Of a stretch of DNA of 64,000 nt, positions 25,676-36,387 are shown piece after piece. This DNA comes from Hyphomicrobium sp. ghe19 (lineage in GTDB: Bacteria; Pseudomonadota; Alphaproteobacteria; Rhizobiales; Hyphomicrobiaceae). Within the stretch, counting starts at the first letter, position 1, and each line of letters begins with the position of its first letter. Below the pieces are notes generated by a model. It searched no databases. It was not told where the DNA came from and was given only the letters and a program-made list of their open reading frames with translations. The stretch covers positions 124,001-188,000 of the forward strand of contig NZ_LR743509.1 of assembly GCF_902712875.1 (NCBI RefSeq). Reading direction: 5' to 3'. The position numbers and the translations under genes were made by a program.

Positions 25676-26566
25676 ATGTCTCGCAGTGCCAGCCCCGTAA
25701 TTGACATGCGGAGCCGCCCGGCTTTTTTGCATAAATTCTTCGGCTCGACGCCATCCACACCGGAATACGAGGTCGTGCGCTGGCTCAACAAGCGGGTCGG
25801 CAGCAGAGATGTCGATCACTTCGCGCGCGCACGCGATGCGAAGGGGTTCGTCGCCGAGATGGACGCGGCTGGAATTACGGCTGCGGTGATGGTGGCCCGC
25901 AGCGTGCCCGGCGTGCGTGTCAGCAACGATGAACTTGCAAAGGTCGCAACGGTCGCTCCGGACCGACTGTTTGCTGTCGCCTCTGTTGATCCAATCGAGC
26001 TCGGAACTGCCAAGGCTGTCGAGGAGGTGACTCGCGCGGTGAAGGTACTTGGCCACAAAGGCATCAATATTGACGCCGGGTTTTATGCGGAACCCCTCAA
26101 GGCGCACGACGAACGATTGATGCCGCTTTACGAGAGCTGCCAGGCGCTCAACGTCCCGGCCTTTGTGATGTCAGGCCCAACAACGCCCGATCTCACATTC
26201 AATGATCCGTTCGCGATTGATATCGTCGCCAAAACGTTCCCGAAGCTCAAAATCGTTTGCTGTCACGGATTCTATCCGCGCGTTGCGGACATAATCACTG
26301 TCGCATTTCGCAACGAGAACATTTTTGTGTCGCCGGACATGTACACCTTTGCGCCGGGCGGCAAGCTCTACGTAGAGGCGGCGAACGGCTTTATGAAGGA
26401 CCAGTTCTTGTTCGGTAGCTCGTATCCGTTCCGGCCGATGAAGCAGGGCGTTGAAGATTTTCAGGCGCTCGGCCTCTCTGATGAAGCTTATGCGGCCGCG
26501 ACGTATCAGAATGCCCAACGCATTTTCGGTGTCACCGTGGATGCCGGTGTGACCGTAGATGCATGA
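25676..26566 (+). CDS. Amidohydrolase-fold (family 2) protein lacking canonical metal ligands
   Basis: A 296-residue TIM-barrel protein of the amidohydrolase-related/decarboxylase superfamily. The barrel segments are recognisable: KGINIDAGFYAEPL, LYESCQALNVPAFVMSG, KIVCCHGFYPRV, and the late FLFGSSYPFRPM. The first metal site, normally H-x-H after the initial strand, reads IDMRSRPAF, and the usual late Asp (FGSDYP) is Ser. The metal centre is therefore probably absent or altered, and a hydrolase reaction is doubtful. AAAGGAAAC precedes the start at 25676. The C-terminus repeats VTVDA twice. Its place beside the msm genes suggests a role in C1-sulfonate metabolism, but none is known to me. Confidence 0.75.
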   Translation: MSRSASPVIDMRSRPAFLHKFFGSTPSTPEYEVVRWLNKRVGSRDVDHFARARDAKGFVAEMDAAGITAAVMVARSVPGVRVSNDELAKVATVAPDRLFAVASVDPIELGTAKAVEEVTRAVKVLGHKGINIDAGFYAEPLKAHDERLMPLYESCQALNVPAFVMSGPTTPDLTFNDPFAIDIVAKTFPKLKIVCCHGFYPRVADIITVAFRNENIFVSPDMYTFAPGGKLYVEAANGFMKDQFLFGSSYPFRPMKQGVEDFQALGLSDEAYAAATYQNAQRIFGVTVDAGVTVDA

Positions 26567-26603
26567 GGCGTCGGTGCTCGACGTTTGAGCACGCCATGCA
26601 AAT

Positions 26604-26639
26604 CGTCCAAGCGCGGAAAAAAGCGACCGCGCTTGGACG
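26604..26639 (+). terminator. Strong hairpin downstream of the amidohydrolase-like gene
   Basis: A perfect 13-base GC-rich stem (CGTCCAAGCGCGG and complement) with a ten-base A-rich loop starts 37 bases after the stop. The T-run is missing, so termination may be intrinsic but weak, or Rho-assisted. Confidence 0.6.
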
Positions 26640-26885
26640 GCAACGAGTGCGTCCTAACCTACATTCAGCGTCAGGTATGGGCGCACCATATTGTTGGAGT
26701 CTTGCAACAATACGGACAGTTCGCGCAGGAGCCTTCGTCAGCTATTCGTCTTTTGCAATTGCGCGATTTAGAAGTCCTGAGGGAACACGATCCGTGCGGT
26801 ATGTGACCGACGTGTGCTGAATGAATGCTGGCCGAATCCGAATATGCCGATCGACTCTTCGCTGTCGCTGCCAAGTCTAGGTGAG

Positions 26886-27053
26886 AACGCACGCGGTCAG
26901 TCGACCCAGGTCATTGATCCAAACGGCATCATTACCAATCTCAACTACGACGATTTCGACCGTTTGCTCACGGTCGCGGTGAATCCTGGCGCGTCGGAGG
27001 CCGTGACGATGATGACGTACGATGCGGCAGCCGACATCGCCAACATCAGCCTC
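26886..27053 (+). pseudogene. RHS/YD-repeat protein fragment
   Basis: About 56 codons encode GQSTQVIDPNGIITNLNYDD followed by DRLLTVAVNPG and MMTYDAAADIANIS, matching two consecutive YD repeats of RHS-family toxins and surface proteins. Nothing of the rest of the very long parent gene is present, and flanking frames do not fit. It is a remnant brought in or left behind by recombination. Confidence 0.65.
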
Positions 27054-27282
27054 GTCTGCCCCGCGCAGGGTTGTGATCTTCACAAGAATGTAACCCTGCA
27101 GGCCTGCACGTCTGGAGGCGTCCGCGGGGGCTCACAGGGTGCCAATTAAAAGTTTTCCTTCTTGGTCTTAAGCCAAGTCCGGGCGGACGAGTGAGCGCCA
27201 GCTTGCAACACAAGAGCGCGCGATAATTCTGCCAATTCTGTCCTTGGCCAAACGATGGGCCGTACACAACGGCGGTGGCGTG

Positions 27283-27633
27283 ATGCGGGTTGAAAACGCA
27301 AAAGTGGAAAGGCATCGAACGTTCCTGAAGGAGAAATACCGCCCGCCAAATAAGGGCGGCAACACCGGCGCATTGCACCTTCACGTGCTAGAGGTGAACG
27401 GCGAGAGCTATTCCTCCCTCAATGCTGGCAGTCAAAAATTTGTATCCAAGAATGATACGGCGTCGTTCGAATTGGAATGGGACGACACTCGCAAGTACCG
27501 CAACATCCAGGGCGAGATCATCAGCGTCCGCGATATGAACGGCAAGCTAGTGATCCGACAGATTGGGGCTTTCAAGAAGTGGCGCACTGCGAAAGCAAGG
27601 ACACCAGTCTCGCGGCGCGAAGAACGAGGCTAA
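27283..27633 (+). CDS. Hypothetical protein in the mobile-remnant zone
   Basis: The open frame (27244-27633) has protein-like composition: LHLHVLEVNGESYSSLNAGS, then a beta-rich segment and a basic tail. The ATG at 27283 (MRVENAKVERHR) is a possible start; 27244 is another. Neither has a clear ribosome-binding site. I do not recognise the family. It is surrounded by RHS, IS and recombinase fragments, so it may itself be a truncated passenger. Confidence 0.35.
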   Translation: MRVENAKVERHRTFLKEKYRPPNKGGNTGALHLHVLEVNGESYSSLNAGSQKFVSKNDTASFELEWDDTRKYRNIQGEIISVRDMNGKLVIRQIGAFKKWRTAKARTPVSRREERG

Positions 27634-27804
27634 CAGCCTTCTGCAACGGTATTGGCCGAAATCAAGCCCCCGTGGCGTAGGAAATTTTTTCTGCCAGATG
27701 CATATCGCTCATCACCGAATTGCAGTCGTCGAAGCCCGGGCCGGAATCGATCTGCCTCGCCGAACCACCAATGTCCGCAATTGGGGGAGTGACGGTGTGA
27801 GAAC

Positions 27805-27891
27805 TCGAAAGTCGGCTATGGTCTTAAAGTCCGGCGCCGAGCCGCCGGTGAGCCACATCAGCTCGACGTCACGCACCGCTTCGACAGCCGG
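27805..27891 (-). pseudogene. IS1182-type transposase fragment
   Basis: About 29 codons encode RDVELMWLTGGSAPDFKTIADFR, split here as VELMWLTGG and APDFKTIADFR, the conserved N-terminal block of IS1182/IS5-like DDE transposases. The rest of the gene is absent on both sides. This marks a past insertion between the RHS fragment and the recombinase fragment. Confidence 0.65.
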
Positions 27892-27915
27892 AGCGCTCGG
27901 CGACGGCCGCCATCG

Positions 27916-28752
27916 CAGTGGGTCGCATTCGAGGTGCCTGCTATCGTCGATGAGCAGACCTTCAATGCCGTCCAGGCCCTGCTGCAAAGCCGAAGCCCCA
28001 AGCGGCTGGCGCCTCGCGTTGTCAACGGGCCGACGCTCCTTGCCGGCATGGCGCGCTGTGGCATTGCGGGGCAGCGCTCATCCAGAACACCGGCAAGGGC
28101 GGTCTCTATCGCTACTACTGCTGCTCGCGCAAACTCAAGGAGGGAGCCACCGCCTGCACGGGCATGCGCATCCAGATGGACCGTCTGGACCAAATCGTCA
28201 TCGATCAGGTGAGCAGCCGTATTCTGCAACCCGATCGGCTGCATGATCTTCTGAACGCCTACCTGCAATCAGCCAATAGCAGATCAACCGAAAGCAAGGA
28301 ACGGATCGGCCGGCTCCGCCACGCTCACAAGGATGCCGAAGCCGCCATTACCCGTCTCCTGACCCTGGTCGAGCAGGGGGCATGGCGGCTGAAGACCCGA
28401 GCCTTCGAGAGCGTCTCGTTGGTCTCAAGGTGCAGCGCGACGAGCTTGCCGTGGAAATTGCCGAGCTGCAGAAGCGCGTTGCGAATGGCGAGCAACGATC
28501 ACGCCGGAAAAGCTCGCCCGGCTCGCTGTCCTGCTGAGAGACAAGCTACAGAATGGTCCGTCCGAGCTGAAGCAAGCCTACGCCCGGCTCGCGGTTCGCG
28601 AAGTTACGGTCACGGACAAGGACATCCGCATATCCGGCTCGAAGGCCGTCCTGGCCAAAGCCGCATCGCAGGGCCTCGATCAGACGGCGCCCGCAGTTGT
28701 CCGGGAATGGCGCGCCGGGAAGGATTCGAACCCACGACCCCCAGATTCGTAG
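27916..28752 (+). pseudogene. Large serine recombinase, C-terminal part, frameshifted
   Basis: Three plus-strand frames read in series give the C-terminal two-thirds of a large serine recombinase. They show VPAIVDEQTFNAVQALLQSR and RVVNGPTLLAGMARCG (recombinase domain and first zinc-ribbon Cys), then RIQMDRLDQIVIDQVSSRIL with a coiled-coil arm, then LRDKLQNGPSELKQAYARLA and VTVTDKDIRISGSK. The catalytic N-terminal resolvase domain is missing and at least two frameshifts are needed. The frame ends WRAGKDSNPRPPDS, the signature of a recombinase gene running into the antisense of a tRNA 3' end. Such enzymes integrate mobile elements, so this marks the edge of a former element. Confidence 0.78.
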
Positions 28753-28756
28753 TCTG
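28708..28756 (-). other. 3' tRNA remnant, probable attachment site
   Basis: On the minus strand this stretch resembles the 3' half of a tRNA: an anticodon arm with stem CAGA/TCTG and loop CTACGAA (anticodon would be ACG, Arg), a T-arm with GGTTCGAATCC, and an end in CGCGCCA. The 5' half with a D-arm is not found upstream on that strand. It overlaps the 3' end of the recombinase fragment, as att sites left by integrative elements do. Confidence 0.6.
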
Positions 28757-29062
28757 CTTTTCTAAAGGAGGGTGGTAAGAAGCTTTTCGAGCTGCAAACC
28801 AAGCTGGTTGCACGCCCACGCAACCAACTGCCGATAGGGTGATTGGTAGGGTGATTTGTCAGGCATTTAGATTTTTTCCGAGACGTATCAATCTGTTGGC
28901 CATGAGGGAGGCGGCCTCCCTCTCCGTCAATGTTCTTAAACTCGCACGATTGATCCCACAGAGCTTCACTGGCCTTCGGTTTGTCTCGCCGCACTATGCT
29001 GTGCTGCCGAAAATAGCTGTCGGGTGTGAGCTTTGGCCTGACGATCGGGTGCATCCCTTGGC
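28757..29062. other. Intergenic stretch between the tRNA remnant and the HNH gene
   Basis: No gene or clear regulatory signal was recognised. Confidence 0.3.
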
Positions 29063-29962
29063 ATGAGCTATTGCGTCTTCATGCATCGGTCTGACTCGAT
29101 TTACGACGATAGCCCGGCTGAGCGGTACCAATTTCCCAAGCAATATGTCGGTCGCGCCGAGGGAAGTATTGAGGATTGGGTCGTCTACCTGGAGCCAACG
29201 AAGGTCGCTGGCACGCGGGGCTACTTCGCAATTGCGCGGGTGGAGCAAATAATACCAGACCCGAAGGCCCCCGAAATGTTTCTGGCGCTGATCGAGCCGG
29301 GGTCCTATCTCGACTTCGCTCGCCCGGTTCCGTTCAGCGATGCCGATGGCCCGATCGAGCGTGGATTGCTCAACGAGCAAGGAAAGCTCTCGGGTCGCGC
29401 TCAGGCGGCGGTTCGCCCGATTTCGCCTCAAGACTTTAATAGCATCATCGAGCGCGGTCTTGATGATCATGAACCGCTGCTCCCGCGAGCGGGCGCACCA
29501 GAGCCCGTCACCGGCTTCGAAGAAGGGCAGACAACTTATATTTTTGAGCAACAGCGCGATCGCGTGGAGCTGCTCACCTCGCGAGTTGTGCGCGATCGTG
29601 TGTTTCGAAAGATTGTGCTGCGCGCTTATAGCGAACGCTGCGCAGTGAGTGGGCTGAGGCTTATCAACGGTGGAGGACGTGCGGAGGTAGACGCCGCGCA
29701 TATTCGGCCCGTTCAGGCCAATGGGCCGGATGTCGTGAATAACGGTCTAGCTCTGTCGGGCACGGCTCATTGGATGTTCGACAGAGGATTAATCAGCTTG
29801 GGCGACGATCTGGAAATCTTGATCTCACGCCAAGTGAACGACGTGGATGGCATTCGAGCCTTCATCAATCGGACGGGGTTCGCATTTGCTCCGGATCGCG
29901 TCGGGGATCGACCGCATCCGCATTTTCTAGCATGGCATCGAGAGAATTGCTTCAAAAGCTGA
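29063..29962 (+). CDS. HNH endonuclease
   Basis: A 299-residue protein with an N-terminal beta-rich module (MSYCVFMHRSDSIYDD, then DWVVYLEPTKVAGTRGYFAI) of the kind that precedes HNH nucleases. The C-terminal HNH domain reads YSERCAVSGLRL, EVDAAHIRPVQANGPDVVNN, GLALSGTAHWMFDRGLIS. The AHI-N-L pattern is the restriction-type (HNH_2) active site that binds a divalent metal. It is an orphan beside recombinase debris and could be a defence nuclease left from a mobile element. The start lacks a strong Shine-Dalgarno sequence. Confidence 0.85.
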   Translation: MSYCVFMHRSDSIYDDSPAERYQFPKQYVGRAEGSIEDWVVYLEPTKVAGTRGYFAIARVEQIIPDPKAPEMFLALIEPGSYLDFARPVPFSDADGPIERGLLNEQGKLSGRAQAAVRPISPQDFNSIIERGLDDHEPLLPRAGAPEPVTGFEEGQTTYIFEQQRDRVELLTSRVVRDRVFRKIVLRAYSERCAVSGLRLINGGGRAEVDAAHIRPVQANGPDVVNNGLALSGTAHWMFDRGLISLGDDLEILISRQVNDVDGIRAFINRTGFAFAPDRVGDRPHPHFLAWHRENCFKS

Positions 29963-30279
29963 CTTCGCTTGCCGACTGCTATTCTCTCGATCGCGAAAAT
30001 GTTGTGGGTCCGTTTCCAATACAATGCAAACGCCGTGGGCGCGGGGTTGACGTTGGAGGAATGTTTGCCGGTTGGCAAAGCCGTCGATGCGTACACTTCC
30101 GCCGGCGGAACGTGATCGGTCTTGTTTGGCAGCGTTTCGCGGGAACTTCTTAAGGCTGTGACGTCTCCTGTGAGAACGGTGCAATCACCGCTTCCGTATG
30201 CGCTTTGCGCATCGGCAAAGTTTGGGATTGAAATTCGGGAAGCCCTTCCTCCGATTTCATCGACGGGCGGTCGGTCTTG
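29963..30279. other. Intergenic stretch, no gene recognised
   Basis: A 38-codon frame (29999-30115) has some coding-like composition but no family or ribosome-binding site, so it is not called. Confidence 0.3.
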
Positions 30280-30640
30280 TTACAAGCTGATCGCGGAAAG
30301 GCTTTTCCAGATTGTGTATGCGGTGACCACGAAGATGAGTGCCGCGAATACGATCGTCAGTATTCCCTGCTCTTTGGCTAGGTGGCTGGCAACGTGGGTG
30401 CCACCCATCCTCCGACAAGGCCGCCAGCGATGAATACGAGTGCGAGCGGCCAATTGACGAGGTCGGAATAGGCATGATTCATCGCGGTCGTGAGCCCGAA
30501 CGCAGTGACGGCAATCAGCGACGTGCCTACCGCGTTCAGGATCGGCATCCCCGCCGAACCAACGAGACCCAGCACGATGAGAAAGCCGCCGCCGATTTCG
30601 AAGAACCCGGGGAAGTGTCCGGTGCCAAGGCCGTAGCCGA
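30280..30640 (-). pseudogene. TSUP (TauE/SafE-like) exporter remnant
   Basis: Minus-strand frames encode the second half of a TSUP permease: FFEIGGGFLIVLGLVGSAGM, then NAVGTSLIAVTAFGLTTAMN, then LVFIAGGLVGGW. A frameshift near 30390 is followed in another frame by the last helix ILTIVFAALIFVVTAYTIW and a proper stop at 30280-30282. The first half of the gene is missing. It is a different branch from the intact exporter at 24457-25200, so it is not a duplicate of that gene. Confidence 0.75.
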
Positions 30641-33247
<2,607 letters not shown>

Positions 33248-33869
33248 ATGGGTCGCACGTACCTGCCGGCGGAAATTGATCTCGACTGATCAGATCCGTA
33301 ATCATCAAAAGAAGCGGTCGACACATACTCGTCGGCCGCTTTTTTTGTGGGGGGCGCTGCCAAGCAATAACTTCGCGGTTGCCGTCATGATGCAGACTGA
33401 TCGCGCGTTCCGTAGTGCCCCACTGGAAGCGCCCTGATGCTGATCTTCCGGACCGAATGCCAAACCGCCACCGTCTATTTCAGTCAGCGGCAGGCGCATC
33501 TCGTTGAACGCGAGTTGCTCTTCGACGCGCACATTGCGTTCGCGTTCCCGCCGAGCGTTGCGAACCTTGCGAAGCTTGTCGACGTTTGCGGCACCACGCC
33601 AAAATGACTCGTCGCATAATGACGATTGGTCACGCGACATAGTCTGCCGAAGGAACGCTCGACCTCGTCGCCGTCGACGCGCGGGGTATCGTTAGAAATC
33701 CCTTATTTTATCGGATCAATTTGATGCTTTGATCCGTCGTCAGCTTCCCGCTTTTCATCGCGAGTCAGCAGATCCAAGTCCATCCATCTGCGGCAATCGT
33801 GATCGCTAGTGCCCGATTCTAAGCACATTCTGATGTTGAACGTGCAAGAAACCACGGGGGATTTCTCTA
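33248..33869. other. Intergenic region after katG
   Basis: It holds the katG terminator and otherwise no recognised gene. A 56-codon plus-strand frame (33437-33607) is possible but unsupported. Confidence 0.3.
33313..33347 (+). terminator. katG terminator
   Basis: A ten-base stem (AGCGGTCGAC against GTCGGCCGCT, one G-T pair) with an eight-base loop is followed by seven T. Confidence 0.8.
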
Positions 33870-34382
33870 GTGAAACATCGATTTGTGCTGATTTTCATGG
33901 CGGCAGCCATGGCGACTATCTGTGTGCACCGCGCCGAGGCGGCGTCTGTCAAAATTGCTGGCCAGTCGATGAGCTGCGGCTCAACGCCTGTGTTTTCGGA
34001 TTCCAGTCTTCCGATGGAAGGAAGGTTCGTCCCGGGCAGGGGAATCTATATTAACCACACGCTCATGCAGAAGCAGCCGGCGGCGGTTCGCATGTTCGTG
34101 TTCAAACACGAATGCGCCCACAAATCCGTTGGCGGAAATGAACTCGCCGCAGACTGTGGCGCTGCCCAAGCGGGCGCGCGTGAAAAATGGCTAACGCCGG
34201 CGGGCGTCGACACCGTGTGCAAGGCATTGGCCGGCGAGCGCGCAGGCGGAGGGTATCCGTCTGGGGCCGCGCGATGCGCGAACATTCGAAAGTGCTACAC
34301 CAATTCGTCCGAAAAAATTGTATTTGAAAAATCCAACACGCAGAAGGCGTCCGGCAGCGGACATCTGCGGTCCGGATATTGA
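33870..34382 (+). CDS. Secreted small protein with HExxH metalloprotease motif
   Basis: A 170-residue protein starting at GTG (33870) with GGGGGAT upstream. A Sec signal (VLIFMAAAMATICV, cleavage near AEA-A) precedes a compact domain. Residues 80-84 are HECAH, and Glu91 in NELAAD follows seven residues later, an arrangement like the HExxH ... ExxxD zinc site of M48-type gluzincins but with a much shorter spacer. Six or more cysteines suggest disulfides. The last 40 residues look disordered. It is probably a periplasmic or extracellular peptidase of an uncharacterised small family; the catalytic role is inferred from the motif alone. Confidence 0.65.
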   Translation: MKHRFVLIFMAAAMATICVHRAEAASVKIAGQSMSCGSTPVFSDSSLPMEGRFVPGRGIYINHTLMQKQPAAVRMFVFKHECAHKSVGGNELAADCGAAQAGAREKWLTPAGVDTVCKALAGERAGGGYPSGAARCANIRKCYTNSSEKIVFEKSNTQKASGSGHLRSGY

Positions 34383-34439
34383 AATCGGCTTAGAGAGGTG
34401 GCGGACGGAATTCTTTCTGTCCGCCACTTCGGTACTGAT

Positions 34440-34958
34440 TTAGCGGCGGAGGCCACCTCGGAAGCCGCCTCTGAAGCCACCGCCCCTGAAGCCACCGAAG
34501 CCGGCGCGGTGGAATCCGGCGCCCCTCCAGCCGTAACCTCCTCGCCAACCAGCGCCCCTCCAGCCGTAACCTCCTCGCCAACCAGCGCCCCTCCAGCCGT
34601 AGCCTCCTCGCCAACCGGCGCCTCTCCAGCCCCAGCCAGCAGCTCTCCAACCCCAGGGTCTACGCCAACCCCAGCCCGCGCCTCTCCAACCCCAGCCAGC
34701 TCTCCAGCCCCACGGTCTGCGCCAACCCCACCCCCAGCCAGCGGCAACCGGGTAGGTTGATCTCCAGCCATAACCGGCGCCGCCCCAACCCCAGGGTCTG
34801 CGCCAGCCATAGCCGGCAGCTACCGGGGCCGCACCGCTCCAGCCATAACCTAGGCCGAGACCGCATGCTTCTGCTGACGTTGTGATTGCGCCCCCGCCAA
34901 GCGCGAGCGCCATTGCACATATGGCAATTTTTATTTTCGATGCAGTTCTGATAGCCAT
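34440..34958 (-). CDS. Secreted Gly/Trp/Arg-rich repeat protein
   Basis: A 172-residue protein with a signal peptide (MAIRTASKIKIAICAMALAL) and a mature chain made almost wholly of WGWRR, GWRGAGWRGGY and FRGG units. AAGGAGC precedes the ATG at 34956-34958. The repeats are highly similar at DNA level (see 34519-34617), so length is likely to vary between strains. Comparable Gly-Trp-Tyr-rich exported proteins occur in many Hyphomicrobiales without known function; surface binding or aggregation is plausible. Confidence 0.6.
   Translation of the reverse strand: MAIRTASKIKIAICAMALALGGGAITTSAEACGLGLGYGWSGAAPVAAGYGWRRPWGWGGAGYGWRSTYPVAAGWGWGWRRPWGWRAGWGWRGAGWGWRRPWGWRAAGWGWRGAGWRGGYGWRGAGWRGGYGWRGAGWRGGYGWRGAGFHRAGFGGFRGGGFRGGFRGGLRR
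34519..34617. repeat. Three tandem 33-base repeats
   Basis: Three adjoining 33-base units, nearly identical, encode the 11-residue unit GWRGAGWRGGY on the minus strand inside the Gly/Trp-rich protein gene. They are prone to slippage. Confidence 0.8.
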
Positions 34959-35203
34959 TGATTTGCTCCTTGAGCCACCCGAGGGCCTTTGCCACTCTTC
35001 GCGCAAACCGGCGCTATACCTCGCAGTTCCCGCGTTCTTTTTTTTATGCTTAACCAATAGAATGCTCATCAATTTGCGGCAGCGCGCTTCGTGCGCAAAT
35101 GTTCAAGAAAGATCGATTTTGTCGGGGCTTTAAGCGATTGCACGATTTCCCGTCCGACGGGGCGAACGGCTCAAAAAGGCTGATGTCGGTAGCGGTCGCG
35201 GCG

Positions 35204-36226
35204 CTATTGATCGAACGCGAAAATCCGCTTCCAATCATGCTTCATGCTGACGACAATCCAGCCATTGCTTTTGGCCTCGTCCATCAGTGCGTCAGTGAAT
35301 GTTCCGACTTTTGATTGAGGCCCGTAAGCGTATTCACGTTCGGCATCGTCGTGGTGCACGAGCAGCATCAAGCGAGCGCCGCCGCCAGCCTGGGTGTATT
35401 CCAGCATCTCTCTGTCGCCGATCGAGTTCCCAAAGGCGGCAACGGGGCGCCGCCCGACGACGAAGTGGATGCCTTCGGGTTTGCCGGCCTTGTCATCATT
35501 GAGAAGAAGTTTCGGGACCTTGGTGAGGACGGGCTTACCATCTGCGTCGTAGCCGAATTCTGTCGCGCCAGCGCTGCCGACCACCTGTTCCGGCGGCACG
35601 CCATAAACTCTCTGGGCGTATACGCGTACGAAATCCTGGCCACCGCCGGTAACGAAATAGGTCTTGTAGCCATTGTCACGGAAGAGGCGCATCACTTCGA
35701 GCATCGGCTGATAGGTGAGATCCGTGTACAGCCGCTTGAAACGGGGGTGTTTGGCCTCTTCGATCCACGTTTTCACTTCGGCGTTGAAGGCTTCGACCGT
35801 CATGCCGGAGAGGGTGGCAGCGAGGATCTTCAAGAGATCCTCTTTCGGCAACTTCGCCATTGCTTCCCGGTCGCCGGACAGCACGGTCTTGAAGGGTTCG
35901 ATGGATTTCAGTTCCGGCTTTTTCTCGGCCAGCGCCGCGACACGGTCCAGGCAGTACATCACCTGCGCGTACATTGGCTGCTCGACCCACGTCGTGCCGT
36001 CCTGATCGAACGTCGCGATCCGCGCCTCGGGCGATACGAACTTAGGATTCGCCGGGTCTGTTGTAGCTTTTACGAATTCGATGATCGCCGTTTTGGCTGG
36101 ACCCTCGTTCCAGGATGGTAGCGGATCGGCCGCCTGGGCCAGCAATAAGGATGGCAGGAACAGCAGACCCACGAGCGTGCAGAAGGCCAGCAAGACCGTT
36201 CGCAAGCGGCGATCATTGCGCTGCAT
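35204..36226 (-). CDS. Exported HAD-superfamily phosphatase-like protein
   Basis: A 340-residue protein with a signal peptide or membrane anchor (VLLAFCTLVGLLFLPSLLLA). HAD motif I is IATFDQDGTTW (nucleophile and acid/base Asp in DxDxT). Motif II is in KTYFVTGGGQDFV, and motif IV is AAFGNSIGDREML. The cap region between motifs I and II is about 120 residues long and helical. Periplasmic HAD proteins of this type act as non-specific acid phosphatases. The start at 36226 is chosen because the signal peptide follows directly; the open frame extends 105 codons upstream without coding features. It is transcribed alone. Confidence 0.8.
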   Translation of the reverse strand: MQRNDRRLRTVLLAFCTLVGLLFLPSLLLAQAADPLPSWNEGPAKTAIIEFVKATTDPANPKFVSPEARIATFDQDGTTWVEQPMYAQVMYCLDRVAALAEKKPELKSIEPFKTVLSGDREAMAKLPKEDLLKILAATLSGMTVEAFNAEVKTWIEEAKHPRFKRLYTDLTYQPMLEVMRLFRDNGYKTYFVTGGGQDFVRVYAQRVYGVPPEQVVGSAGATEFGYDADGKPVLTKVPKLLLNDDKAGKPEGIHFVVGRRPVAAFGNSIGDREMLEYTQAGGGARLMLLVHHDDAEREYAYGPQSKVGTFTDALMDEAKSNGWIVVSMKHDWKRIFAFDQ

Positions 36227-36387
36227 GATGTCGATCTCCGATCTCCGGTCGCGGCCGCTAGCAGCCGATTCCGAGAAACGTGAGATCATATTCGTTGCTG
36301 GGTGCGGTCGCGCGATCAAGAACGATTGTTTCGTTAATAAACTGCATCCGGCACCTATCGTCCGCGCGGTCGGTCGACTGGGCTTTC

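Noticed and set aside
28708..28756. A complete tRNA-Arg gene
   Set aside because: Only the anticodon arm, T-arm and 3' end are present; no D-arm or 5' acceptor strand is found next to it.
34519..34617. CRISPR array
   Set aside because: The repeats adjoin without unique spacers and encode an in-frame 11-residue protein repeat.
35315..36121. 268-codon plus-strand frame antisense to the HAD-type gene
   Set aside because: It is a shadow; the minus-strand frame has HAD motifs and a signal peptide.
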